Below are positions 1-10,161 of a stretch of DNA of 64,000 bases, piece by piece. Under the pieces are notes generated by a model. That model ran no database searches. It was not told the origin of the DNA and was given only the letters and a program-made list of their open reading frames with translations. Location: assembly GCA_030035585.1 (NCBI GenBank), contig CM057469.1:61583501-61647500 (forward strand), read 5' to 3'. Position numbers and translations under genes: made by a program. Origin of the DNA: Dugong dugon (lineage: Eukaryota > Chordata > Mammalia > Sirenia > Dugongidae). Each line of letters begins with the position of its first letter. The first letter of the stretch is position 1.

Positions 1-130
1 AGACTGATCACAGAAAGAATAAAAGGAAGAAGTTAGAAGGGAAACTATAAAGAATACAAACCAAAAGTGATAATATTAAGATATTATAAAGCTACAAAGA
101 GTATCACATGTATAAATATCAAAAACTGTT

Positions 131-266
131 GCCGGCCGTCCATTCCGATTTATAGCACAGAGTAGAACTACCCCATAGGATTTCCAAGGAGCAGCTGGCG
201 GATTCAAACTGCTGACTTTTTGGTTAACAGCCCAGAGCTCTTAACCACTACACTACCAGGGCTCCG
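131..266 (-). mobile_element. AfroSINE (tRNA-derived SINE)
   Basis: Read on the - strand it begins GGAGCCCTGGTAGTGTAGTGG, the typical AfroSINE tRNA-like head, followed by the GTTTGAATCCGCCAGCTGCTC box-B-like part and the CCTATGGGGTAGTTCTACTC body. It is intact at the head end. This family is restricted to afrotherians, so it supports the organism call. Confidence 0.85.
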
Positions 267-310
267 TATAGTAAAAAAAAAAGAAAGAAAAGAAAATTAA
301 TAAAACAAAT

Positions 311-478
311 CAGAAAAAGAATCCCATTGCCCTCTACTGGTTTCTAACTCCTAGCGACCCTGTAAGACAGGGTAGAACTGTCCCATAGAGTTTTCAAAGA
401 GCAGCTGGTAGATTGAACTGCCAACTTTTTTTTGGTTAACAGCCGTAGCACTTGACTACTAAGCCACCAAGGTTTCCA
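311..478 (-). mobile_element. AfroSINE
   Basis: Antisense copy with the GGAAACCTTGGTGGCTTAGT-type head at its right end and the GTCCCATAG / GCAGCTGGTAGATTG body. It is more diverged than the copy at 131-266, and the two lie in a row in the same orientation. Confidence 0.8.
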
Positions 479-607
479 CACCACAAATATAGAGCATAAT
501 AACTATTATATGATCACTTATGATACACTGGTATTGAATATTTTATGTATTAAAATTATCCTTTTTATATTTTTAATTTATGATTTTTTAATCAATCTAA
601 TTTTTAG

Positions 608-802
608 ATCTTTTACAAGGAAAAAAAAAACAATTATGTCCACCTCCACCTCACATTCCCAATACTCGAGATATGAAAATGACAGTGAATTATGAGGATG
701 GAGAAAAAATATCTATTCTCTGTCAAGAAAATTACCTAATTCAGGATGTAGACGAAATCGTGTGCAGAAAAGGAAGATGGCAGTCTCTACCTCGCTGTGT
801 TG
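608..802 (+). CDS. CFH: CFH exon encoding SCR14
   Basis: The exon encodes one CCP module that starts [11 protein letters not shown] and ends GRWQSLPRC. The four cysteines and the conserved Trp are present. The donor is GTTAGT at 803. Two acceptor AGs lie 12 nt apart and in the same frame, at 606-607 and 618-619. I chose 608 because the sequence after it aligns base by base with my memory of the human exon start; a start at 620 would drop four residues. A run of ten A (621-630) encodes part of a lysine-rich linker (GKKK) just before the first module cysteine, which the human protein lacks. The human N-glycosylation site in this module (NMT) is replaced by DMK and is gone. SCR14 is in the central spacer part of factor H and has no assigned ligand of its own. 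Confidence 0.9.
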
Positions 803-3800
803 GTTAGTAGTTCATAACTTGCTTTAGAACATTCATACAAAAGGAGGTTAATACTCTACAGTGCTTTGCATAATTGAACAAGAAGAAGACCTTCCTTTAA
901 GTCTTTACCTAAAACAGTGAATTATAATCTTTGTGCCCAAATTAATCAGTGTTCATTCACTTATACTGTGAAATAAATACAGACAAAAGACATAGGGATA
1001 TTATTTAAAAATCAGATAAAGTTTTTTATTATTATTTCATTCCTCAGGATGAACAGGAGAAGAATGAAGGGGGATATTTAACAAGAGGATAGTAGCATAA
1101 TATTGTGCTGATAGATATCCTTGAAAGTTTCAGATATATGTTGTTTTTAAAAAATGATTTATTTAAATAACTTTTATTTTATAATTACAAATAGTATTTT
1201 TTTAGTTTTTTAATTTAAACATATTTGTTTGACCCTTTGATCTCTATTGTTCATACAGAAAAAATTCCATGTTCTCAACCACCTCAGATTGAAAATGGAA
1301 CAATTAATTCAACTATATTTTCAGAAGAAAGGAAAGAAACATCCAAACCCAGATTCTACCCACATGGCACTAAATTAACTTATATTTGTGAAGATGGTTT
1401 CAAGCTATCTGAAGAAGATGAGATAACATGCCACATTGGAAAATGGAGTTCTCTACCTCAGTGTGTAGGTGAGGGCATATAAACAAGTTAAATTTTGTTT
1501 TCAGAATAATTTATTAAAAATAATTAGTTCTCATCAAAGTCATATATATATTTCACCATTAAAATAATTTTTTGCATAATCAAATCAATTTTATTTTTGT
1601 TAATTTCACTAGTTCATTATAAAACTACTTTAAACTCTGCCATTTATTTTGTCTTAAAATACAATGCATGGAATAATTAAACCTAGCTATTTATGCAAGT
1701 TACAGTGTTTGCTTTGCCAACTGGTATTTTTATTTTTTAAGTTTTTAAAATGTTTTTCCTACAATGTTCCTTCTGATTTCTTAGAACATAATGGTACATT
1801 TCTTAGGATCATCCATCCTCAATGTGTTTCTTGTTAACACTCATGACTGGTTAGAGAAGCAAGGGCTGTATCATTCATAAATGCATCAACATTTTAAGTC
1901 TCAAGTTCTTGCTCACGTTGTGACAGACAGCAGCAGAAAGGTGGATTTAGAAAGTGTCTGTGCACCTCTTTTTGGTATGACAGTAACTCCTGCATTTTTA
2001 CTTCTTTTCAAATAAAACTAATAAATGGGACACCCAGTACATAAAATTAAATTTCAGGACAAGTGAAACATGAATGCATTCTTCCATTGTTTTTTTAAGG
2101 ACTGCCTTGTAAGCCACCACCTTCGATTCCTCACGGCTTTCTATCTCATGAGTCAGAGAGCTACCAACATGGAGAAGAAGTCACATACAACTGTACTGAC
2201 GGTTTTGGCATTGATGGACCTGAGTCTATAAAATGTTTAGGAGGAAAATGGCCTCCTCTACCAACATGCAGAAGTATATATATTTAATTATCTTAATTAA
2301 AAGTGTGTTTAATTTTATTCCATGGATGATAAATATCTTTTATTCAAAGCATAAATGGTACAAATAACTAAGCAGTAATTGTAGAATTTAACAATTTATC
2401 TCTGGAGAATCTCGGATTCTGACAGAGAATTACAGCCTTAGTAATAAGAAATGTTTGGCAACACAGGTCAAATTATTTCCTTTTCAAATCTTCTTGCGTG
2501 TGGTTTCAGCATCTCCTGATCTTTATTTTCAGACTTCTCGTCTTTGTTCCTAAAGCCCACGTAACCCCTACTCATCAATCTGATCATCATTTGCTCTGCT
2601 GTAGCTTATCAATTATCTTCTTACAAACATAATTTTCTAAAATATTTGAAATAATTACACATAACTTAGATTTTGACAGAAGCAAAAAGAAAAAAAGTAG
2701 ACATGTATACATGATATAAGTGACTAGATTGGGGCAAGAATAAATTTGAATGCAAGAAGGAAATAGGACCACAAGCATTACGACCACCCACATCTCTTCA
2801 ATTTCCACTATTACCATTCCGACCTTATGCCTTTTATCAATGTAGAACAATTAAATATAATTATGTCAAGATTGTGTAAAACTTATTTTGTCAGTTGTAA
2901 GAATAATATTGTACAATATTCATTAGTTTGATATGCAGCTAATTATTATTTTGGAATATAATTATTGGAATATACATATTTTGAAGATTTACTGAACAAA
3001 TGCATATTCCTTTTCTTTCAGAAACAGATTGTCTTAAATTACCCATGTTTGCTAATGCCATACTCAAAGACCCAGAAAAAGAATCATATAGTTCAGGAGA
3101 ACAAGTGGAGTATGAATGTGAAAAAAATTACCAATTAGATGGGTCAAGTATTGTAAAGTGCATCAAGAACAGATGGATAGGTAGTCCAATATGCAGAGGT
3201 ACTTTGATTAAATTTTTTAATTTATTTATGAAAGCATTTTAGGCAGTAAAATATAGAATTATTTCTCTAGCACTTTTAAAAAATTAGCATAGATTAAGGG
3301 ATAGTATTGCACATCTAATGATCAATCTGATAACGCAATGGTTCTAAAAGAGTGCTTCCTGAAATAGCAGCATCAGCATTTTCTAGGATATTTTTACACA
3401 TATAAATTCATGGGTCCACCCTAGACCTACTGAATCAGAAATTCTGGGAGAGGGACACTGAAACTGTTTTAACAAGCCCTACAGAAGATTATCAGGAGCT
3501 CTGATGGCACAGTGGTGAAGCACTGGGCTGCTATCCAAATGACGGACAGGACAAACCCACCAGTCACTCTGCAGGAGAAAGATGTGACAGTCTGCTTCCG
3601 TAAAGATTACAGCCTTGGAAATCCTATGGAGCAGTTCTACGCTGTCCTATAGTTCATTACGAGTTGGAATTGACTCAATGACAATGTTTTTTTTTTTTTT
3701 GTACGTACACACCAATTTGGGAACCAAGGCTATAAACTACTATTGCTTCATAGACACCTGAAACTCTGTAAAGAATTGTACATTGTGCATTATTATATCT

Positions 3801-6800
3801 TTAAACATTTGACAAATAAAGTCGATAGAGTTGTTTATAGAAATTATGAATTTATTTTTCTAGTATTTCAGTGCGTCTCCTGTTTGGACAATTCCAGTTA
3901 ATTGTCTTCCTCCTTCTTTAATTTTATTATTCTTCAAAGCCGGCTCTTAATTCTTGACTCATTCTTTAAGGAAGTGTATACTGAAATTATGTTTCTAAGG
4001 GGCTAAAATTATGATTAATAAGCAGAATAATTGCAAATCTAAATCTGATGTCACATAATCTTTTTTTCTGATCTTTTATGGTTTCTAAAATTCATACTGC
4101 CGTTACAATATATGATATTTATTTTACTAAATTCCGAGATAGTCCAGCACATCTCTCATATTCACTGGTTTCTGAAAGGAGATAAAATTTCTGTCTTCTC
4201 ATGAAGATAGGTGAGAGATTTAAGGATATGAAAACTTAATATTACAGCATATATTTTTTCACCTACTTTTCCTCAGTTTATCTGTAAATTTTTTTATATT
4301 AGGAAACTTTATCATGATAGATTATCTACTGATTTTAAAGCTCCTTTGAAAAAAATTGGAATCTCATTTATTGATTTGCTACCCAAAAGGAACCCTAATG
4401 GAGAGACTGTTTTTCTTTCTGTTCAGATATTTCCTGTGGAAATCCACCCGAAGTGGAAAATGCTAATATTATCTCAAAACAGATGACTAGGTATCCACCT
4501 GGACAGAGAGTCCGTTATGAATGTAACAAACCTTATTCCCTGTATGGAGAGGTAGAAGTGATGTGTCTGAGTGGAACCTGGACAGAAGCACCTCAGTGCA
4601 AAGGTAGAATATCTTATTTCCTAAAAATCTGTAGAGAGATAGTAGCAATAACATATGCTGATATAAACATATAGTTAAGTAGTGCTTGTGGAATATCTTT
4701 GTTGAAATGCAAATAAAATTATAATGCTTAAAATCTAATTCTTTTTGTGGACTGAAGCAGGTAATATAATTTATTGGTGTATGAAAGATTTGACCATATT
4801 AAGGAATAGTTGGAATCTTTGTTATTTTCAGCAGGAAGACAATGACTCATTCCCTGAAGAATGAATGTATAAGAGATACCTTACCTAAGATTGACAGCTC
4901 TGTGAGAAGTGTAATAGACAGCTGGAGAGTGATCATAGAATGTGATACAAATTTAGACATCTTCAGCAAGTAGATTATAATTAAAAGTGTGTGACCGACA
5001 GAGCTCATCTAGGCAATTACTGTTTCTAGAAAGAGAACTCTGAACACTTAGTCATGGATATGCCAACAGTTCAGAGTTTGTGAAACAAGAAGAGCCAGTA
5101 AAGGAGATTTTTTTTTCTTTAAATAATATTTGCCTGGTGTATTTTTTTCCATACTTTTGCTTGAACCTATCAGTGTTTTCAGGTTTGAAGTGAGTTTTTG
5201 TAGACAGCACATAGTTGGATCTTGTTCTTATTTACCCAGTTATTCTCGGTCTTTTAACTGGTATATGTGGACCATTTGCATTTAAACTAATTACTGATGT
5301 GTTAGGGCTTATGTCTGCTTTTGATTGTCTGTTTTGTGTTTGGTTCCTCTGTTTCTCATTCCTTTTTCCATGTTCTTGCCTTCCTTGTAGGTTTCTTGAA
5401 TATTTTTAAAAAATTGTTCATTTTGATTTATTTGTATTGCCTTTTATCATATCTCTTTGTATAGTTGTTGTATCTAGTGGTTGTGCTCTGCAATACAATA
5501 TGCATATGTAACTTACATCTACTTGTATTGCTATTTCACTACTTCAAGTAAAGTGTGTAAACTGTACTTTCATTTTACCCAGTTAGTCCATTTACCCTCA
5601 CTACATTTTTTTAAATTGTTCTTTAGGTGAAAGTTTAAAGCGCAAGTTAGTTTCTCATACAAAAATTTATATACACATTGTTAAGTGACCCTAGCAGCTA
5701 TCCCTATAATGTGACCACACATGCCTCCTTTCCACCCCGGATTTCTTGTGTCCATTCAACCAGTTCCTATCACCTTCTGCCTTCTCATCTTACCTCTGGA
5801 CAGAAGCTGCCCATTTAGTCTCCTGTATCTCCTTGAACCAAGAAGCACACTCTTCACAAGTATCATTTTATGTCTTATAGTCCAGTCTATTCTATGTCTG
5901 AAGAGGTGGCTTTTGGAATGGTTTTAGTTCTGCATTAACAGAGTCCAGGGGCCATGTCTTCTGAGGTTCCTCCAGTCTCAGCCAGACCATTAAATCTGGT
6001 CTTTTTACTAGAATTTGAGTTCTACACCCCCCTTTTCTCGTGCTCTCTGTTGTGTTCCCTGTGAAGACAGTCATTGTTGGTAGCTGGGCACCATCTAGTT
6101 CTTCTTGTCTCAGGCTGATGGAGTCTCTGGTTTATAGGCCCTTTTTATATTTTCCTTGTATCTTAAGTGTTCTTCATTCTCCTTTGCTCCAGGTCAGTTG
6201 GGACCAATTGATGCATCTTAGATGGCAGCTCGCTATCTTTTAAGATCCCAGATGCCACTCACCAAAGTGGGATGCAGAATATATTCTTAATAAACTTTGT
6301 TATGTCAGTTGACATAGATGTCTCCTGAAAGCATGGTCCCCATACCCCTGCCCCTGCTACATTGTCCCTCAAAGTGTTTGGTAGTGTTCAGGAAACTTCT
6401 TATCTTTTGGTTTAGACCAGTTGTGCTGATTTCTGCTGTAGTGTGCGTCGTCCTTCCCTTCACCTAATTCTTGTCTGCTATCTAGTTAGTAAATGCTCAT
6501 CTCCTTCCCCCCCACCCTTTTAAGCATTAAAGAATGTTTTCTTCTGTGTTTAAACATATTCTTGAGTTCTTATGATAGTGGTCTCATACGATGTTTGCCC
6601 TTTTGTGACTGACTAATTTCGCTCAGCATAATGCCTTCCAGATTCATCCATGTTATGAGATGTTTTGCGGATTCATCGTTGTTCTTTATCATTTCATATT
6701 ATTCCATTGTGTACCCTCACAACATTGTCAATAAAAATGTCTTAAGTACTTCCTCTACATATACTGAGAAACACATCAGATGATATAATTTTGTTTCAAT

Positions 6801-9800
6801 AGTCAAACAAAATTGAACAAACTCATGAGGAGAAAGTCTATTATATTTACCCCTATTATTTTTAATCTACTCCATTTTTCTTTCTTCCTTTCTGAAGTCT
6901 CAGTTCTTCTGTTATGCTTTTCTTTCTATTTGAAGAAATTAATTTAGCCATTTTTTAAGGATGGGTCTGCTGGACACAAATTCTCTTAGTTGTCTTTTGT
7001 CTGTGAATATCTTTATTTCCTCATTGTTCCTAAGGACGTTGTTACTGCTTATAGAACTTGCAATAGACAGTTTCTTTCTTTCAGAGTTTGAAAAACCTTT
7101 TATCACTTCCCTCTGACCTCCATTGATTTCAGATGAAACAACCCACTGTCATTTGAATCCTTGTTGCCTTATAGGTAATGCATAATGTCATTCTAGCTGC
7201 TTTCAAGGTTTTTTTCCGTTACTTTACTCTTCAGCTATTTGATTATGATGCGTCTTGATACAAATATCTCCAGGTTTATCTTGTTTGAAGTTCATTCACT
7301 TTCTTGAATAGGCAGGTTTATGCTTTATGCCCAATTTGGGAAATTGTCATCCATTTTATTTTTAATATTTTTATCCTTCTACACATTCTTTCTTCTCTTT
7401 TTTAAGGGACTCCAAATTTTTCTCTTTTCCCACAGAAACCTGAAACTGTTTACTGTTGTTTGTTTCTTTCTTTTCCCTCTATTTGTAGATTGGTTAATAT
7501 TTATTTTTTTATAATCAAGTTTTGGATTCACTCTCTGTTATCGACAATCGATTACTAAGCTTACTAAGGGAATTTTTCAGAATGTCTGTTAGTATGTTTC
7601 TTCATTAAATAGTCCCCATTGGATTTTAAAAATCATTGTCAAATAATTTCAGTCTGAGTCATCTCAGTGTTAGCATCCATTGATTGGCTTTTCTCTTTTG
7701 AGATTTTCCTCATTCTTGATACCATGAGAGATTTTTAGTTGTATCCTGTACCTTCTGTGTGTTGTGTTTTGAAACTCCGAATTTTATTTAAATCTGATAT
7801 TTTAACAGACCTCCATTCCTGCTATGCAGGGTGCAAACCAGGCTTTCCCCATGACCTCGCTGACACCATGGAAAAGGGACAGGTGCCTGGTTACCTTAGC
7901 GTGTGAGTGGAAGTCTATGCCACTCGCTCAGCCCTGATGATCACAAGAGAGGGGAAGATGGTCTTTATTTCTTCTATGGTGATTTGCTACAGTAGGTTGA
8001 GTATTGTTAAAAAGATTTCTCTCTTGCTAGGCTGCTCCTTTCCAGAGCCTTTGGTTAGAGAAACAGACTCTTCTCAGAACTATTTTGTCTGAACTGGATA
8101 TCGATTCTGGGTTGCAGGCTTCCCCACTGCCCAGTTGAGAATATACAGGAGACAAAAAGAAAACCCAAATAACTCACTGTCATATGGTTCCTTGAGCCCC
8201 AAGGTCTGATTCCTTCTCGTCATCTTTCAGGGTGTTCTTACTTTGTTTGTATATAATATGTCAAAGATTTTTAGTTATATGTAGCAGAAGTACAAACACA
8301 CCTTTTTATTCTTTGAATTTCTGCAAGAAATTGATATTTCTTTTGTAATAAAAAAATGACTAGAGATCCAATAAACACTATAGTACATTATATAATAGAA
8401 AAGAAAACTTCCTTTGTTTATCTAAGCTATGAATTTTTCAGAATATTTTCATGAAGAAAAATTTGATACTGTAATACTGCAAAGCAGACATCTTTATCAG
8501 TAGGGTTTTAAGGCAAGATAAAAGGAAGAACTGAAAAATTTTGTAGCTCTCAATTTATATGATTAGAATTTATTCAGTGAATCATTTCTGTCCTCAGAAA
8601 TTCTCCATAGTATTCTTCATTGTATTTGCCTCATTTTAATCTGTTTATTGATCTTATATCTCAATAAATCTTATTATATATTTATATATTTAGATTCTGA
8701 AGGAAAATGTGGGCCCCCTCCACCTATTGAAAATGGAGACACAACTTCATTCCCATTACCTTCCTATGCTCAAGGTTCGACAGTTGAGTACCAATGCCAG
8801 AACCTCTATGAACTTCAGGGTAACAAATATATAACATGTAGAAATGGACAGTGGTCACAACCACCAAAATGCTTAGGTAAGTACTTCAGTATTCTCCTGG
8901 ATCCTGGGAAAATCAGAGGAATGAGCATGATGTTTTGCTGTTTCTATTTATGAACCAGTGAAGAACTATTGTGTTGAATACTTGACTACCAAATATTAAT
9001 AAAGCAAAACTTGTTGCTATCAAGTCAATTTTTACTCAGTGCAACTCCATGTGTTACACAGTAGAACTACTCCACAGTGTTTTCCAATATTAATATGTGA
9101 GGGTATGACATTTTGGAAATTCTTATTGAAATAATAGGTATGAATGTTTCTTTAATGCAAAACTCTTCATATGACAATTCACATTATGGTTCTCTGATAA
9201 TTACATCTAGCTATCACATATTAAGCATAATATGTCATTTTTGCATCATTTACTAGTTTCAAGTTCCCTGGGTGGCACGAATGGTTTGCACTCATCTACT
9301 AACCTAAAGGTTGGCGGTTTGAGCCCACCATGCAGTGCTCTGAAAGAAAGGCCTGGCAATCTGCTTCTGTAATGATTACAGCCAAGAAAACCTATGAGAC
9401 AATTCTATGCTGTAACACATGGGGTTGGAATCGACTTGACAAGTCATAATTGATTTGACTGCAAAAGATTAGGTTATTTAGGTTTAGCATTTTCACAATA
9501 TTTAAATATACATGATGATTTTTCAGAAACAGTTTGGAAAGATTTAGGGAAAGAATTCCTAAACCATTATCTAACATTCTACTTGAAACTTCGAAAGTCT
9601 ATGAAAATAATTTTTTGTGTACAAATAATTTTTATTTTTTCTACATTCAGATGCTTGTGTAATATCAGAAGAAATGATGGAAAAACATAACATACGATTA
9701 AAATGGAAACGTGACAAAAAACTTTATTCCAAAACAGATGATGTTATTGAATTTACTTGTAAATGGGGATATAGACCAACAACACCAAGAGAGACTTTTC

Positions 9801-9859
9801 GAGCAACATGTCGGGAAGGGAAGCTGGAGTATCCCAGTTGTGAAAACTACTTTGGTTAA
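608..9859 (+). CDS. CFH: Complement factor H, 3' portion (SCR14-SCR20), seven exons
   Basis: Factor H is the main fluid-phase and cell-surface inhibitor of the alternative complement pathway. It binds C3b, speeds decay of the C3 convertase and acts as cofactor for factor I. Seven exons are visible: 608-802, 1259-1468, 2100-2273, 3022-3198, 4427-4603, 8694-8876 and 9651-9859. Each lies between AG and GT, each begins and ends in phase 1, and each encodes one SCR module with four cysteines. The module order matches human SCR14 to SCR20. Human CFHR proteins do not carry SCR14-17 in this consecutive order, so CFH is favoured over a CFHR gene. The first 13 modules and the promoter lie upstream of the window. 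The introns are 456, 631, 748, 1228, 4090 and 774 bp. The largest, between SCR18 and SCR19, is inflated by L1 insertions. All reading frames are open and all module cysteines are present, so the gene looks functional. The human comparison is from memory. Confidence 0.95.
1259..1468 (+). CDS. CFH: CFH exon encoding SCR15
   Basis: Acceptor ACAG at 1255-1258, donor GTGAGG at 1469. The product runs from [14 protein letters not shown] to KWSSLPQCV, very close to human SCR15, and has the four cysteines plus Trp. Between GTINS and HGTK the loop is about eight residues longer than in human factor H and is charged ([12 protein letters not shown]). The exon is therefore 70 codons rather than about 62. 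Two adjacent N-glycosylation sequons, NGT and NST, are visible; the second matches the human glycosylated Asn of this module. SCR15 is part of the central stretch that folds the molecule back on itself. Confidence 0.95.
2100..2273 (+). CDS. CFH: CFH exon encoding SCR16
   Basis: Acceptor TTTTTTAAG ending at 2099, donor GTATAT at 2274. The product [13 protein letters not shown] to WPPLPTCR has four cysteines and the Trp and aligns over its length with human SCR16. An Asn-Cys-Thr sequon appears at the second cysteine (TYNCTDG) where human has KCFEG. N-X-T with X = Cys is used only occasionally, so glycosylation there is uncertain. Phase 1 at both ends keeps the module exchangeable, as is general in this gene family. 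Confidence 0.95.
3022..3198 (+). CDS. CFH: CFH exon encoding SCR17
   Basis: Acceptor TTTCTTTCAG ending at 3021, donor GTACTT at 3199. The product starts [14 protein letters not shown], as in human SCR17 (KTDCLSLPSFENAI), and ends RWIGSPICR. Four cysteines and the Trp are present. The human NVT glycosylation sequon before the third cysteine is replaced by IVK and is lost. The middle of the module ([20 protein letters not shown]) is more acidic and lysine-rich than the human one. Confidence 0.95.
3494..3697 (+). mobile_element. AfroSINE
   Basis: Sense copy with head GGAGCTCTGATGGCACAGTGG, body GATTACAGCCTTGGAAATCC and GTTGGAATTGACTCAATG, ending in a T run. It lies in the SCR17-SCR18 intron. 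Confidence 0.8.
4427..4603 (+). CDS. CFH: CFH exon encoding SCR18
   Basis: Acceptor CTGTTCAG ending at 4426, donor GTAGAA at 4604. The product [20 protein letters not shown] to [10 protein letters not shown] aligns with human SCR18 with four cysteines and the Trp. The human NWT sequon near the end is TWT here, so this glycosylation site is lost. In human CFHR1 and related proteins this module is the first of the factor H-like C-terminal trio. Here it directly follows SCR17, which supports CFH rather than a CFHR. Confidence 0.95.
5110..8290 (-). mobile_element. Ancient L1 (L1M-type), interrupted
   Basis: Antisense sequence at 5110-5592 matches the endonuclease end of an old L1 ORF2 (GTAGACAGCACATAGTTGG, then GGTCTTTTAACTGGTATATG). 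The part at 6727-8290 looks like the inter-ORF, ORF1 and 5' region of the same old element (ACAAATTCTCTTAGTTG, GAATATCTTTATTTCC, GATTATGATGCGTCTTGATA). It is split by the L1 at 5608-6711. Divergence is high and no long reading frame remains. Confidence 0.65.
5608..6711 (-). mobile_element. 5'-truncated L1 (older elephant-lineage subfamily, here L1 G)
   Basis: A 3' UTR and the last part of ORF2 in antisense, inserted in the ancient L1. The target-site duplication is TACCCTCACTACATT (5593-5607) against TACCCTCACAACATT (6712-6726), one mismatch in 15. The 3' UTR (AGTTTCTCATACAAAAATTT near 5649) is of the same subfamily as the element at 62405-64000 and differs from L1 A-E. The insertion is truncated in the ORF2 C-terminal region. 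Confidence 0.85.
8694..8876 (+). CDS. CFH: CFH exon encoding SCR19
   Basis: Acceptor ATATTTAG ending at 8693, donor GTAAGT at 8877. The product [20 protein letters not shown] to [10 protein letters not shown] is nearly identical to human SCR19, the most conserved module in the window. SCR19 contacts the thioester-containing domain of C3b/C3d. Its strong conservation, against divergence of neighbouring modules, fits purifying selection on that surface. Four cysteines and the Trp are present. Confidence 0.96.
9005..9090 (-). mobile_element. AfroSINE fragment
   Basis: Short antisense piece with TTGCTATCAAGTCAATTTTT and ACAGTAGAACTACTCCACAG, matching the 3' half of the SINE body. The head is missing. 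It lies in the SCR19-SCR20 intron. Confidence 0.6.
9261..9455 (+). mobile_element. AfroSINE
   Basis: Sense copy with head AGTTCCCTGGGTGGCACGAA, a box-B-like GGTTTGAGCCCACC, and body GATTACAGCCAAGAAAACC to GGGGTTGGAATCGACTTGAC. It lies in the SCR19-SCR20 intron, about 200 bp before the terminal exon. Confidence 0.8.
9651..9859 (+). CDS. CFH: CFH terminal coding exon, SCR20 and stop
   Basis: Acceptor CTACATTCAG ending at 9650. The frame is open for 68 codons after the split codon, to TAA at 9857-9859. The module starts [14 protein letters not shown] and ends GKLEYPSC followed by a short tail ENYFG, where human ends in AKR. SCR20 binds C3d, heparin and sialic acid on host surfaces. By my alignment the human surface residues Trp1183, Ser1191, Arg1206 and Arg1215 are kept, Arg1182 is Lys, Val1197 is Ile, Arg1203 is Trp and Arg1210 is Pro with an Arg one position later. 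The four cysteines are present. The numbering is from memory of the human protein. Confidence 0.95.
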
Positions 9860-10050
9860 AATGTGTTTATATAATCAAAATATATACATATCTTGAATTT
9901 TGTATTATTAATCTAGTTTTCACAATTTTATTTTTCTAAATGTTAAGTCATTTTTATTCATAAATTAGAATTTGCATTATATAGTAAATGAATGATGTAA
10001 TTATACTCTGAGAGACCAATATCTGATCCTAAAAACCACCATATTAAAAC
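9860..10050 (+). other. CFH: CFH 3' untranslated region (extent approximate)
   Basis: The sequence after the stop codon resembles my memory of the human CFH 3' UTR (TTTTTATTCATAAATT and ATGTAATTATA stretches near 9950-10006). No AATAAA is seen. An ATTAAA at 10043-10048 could be the poly(A) signal. The exact cleavage site cannot be read from the sequence. Confidence 0.5.
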
Positions 10051-10161
10051 TTGGCAAACCGTAAAGCTATGTGTCCTGTTCCTAAAACGTTCTTCACAAG
10101 AAATTAGAAGCACTCATTTCAGTGCCTGCTTTGGTTCATAACTTTCCTAACTCTCTTAAAG

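Larger units (their letters stand above)
1..607 (+). other. CFH intron upstream of SCR14 (partial)
   Basis: Intron sequence with two AfroSINEs (131-266 and 311-478), then AT-rich sequence and a pyrimidine-rich acceptor tract ending TTTTTAG at 607. No exon for SCR13 is visible, so it lies left of the window. Confidence 0.8.
4604..8693 (+). other. CFH intron between SCR18 and SCR19
   Basis: This 4.1 kb intron is the longest of CFH in the window. It is largely an ancient L1 in antisense (about 5110-5592 and 6727-8290) broken by a younger 5'-truncated L1 (about 5608-6711). The flanks 4604-5109 and 8291-8693 show nothing recognisable. Confidence 0.85.

Noticed and set aside
510-695. Open frame starting at ATG 510 as a gene start
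   Set aside because: It reads intron sequence and then the SCR14 exon out of frame, and ends at a TGA inside that exon.
608-9859. First gene as a CFHR rather than CFH
   Set aside because: Seven consecutive modules in the order SCR14-20 with SCR15, 16 and 17 present fit CFH; human CFHR proteins lack this run.
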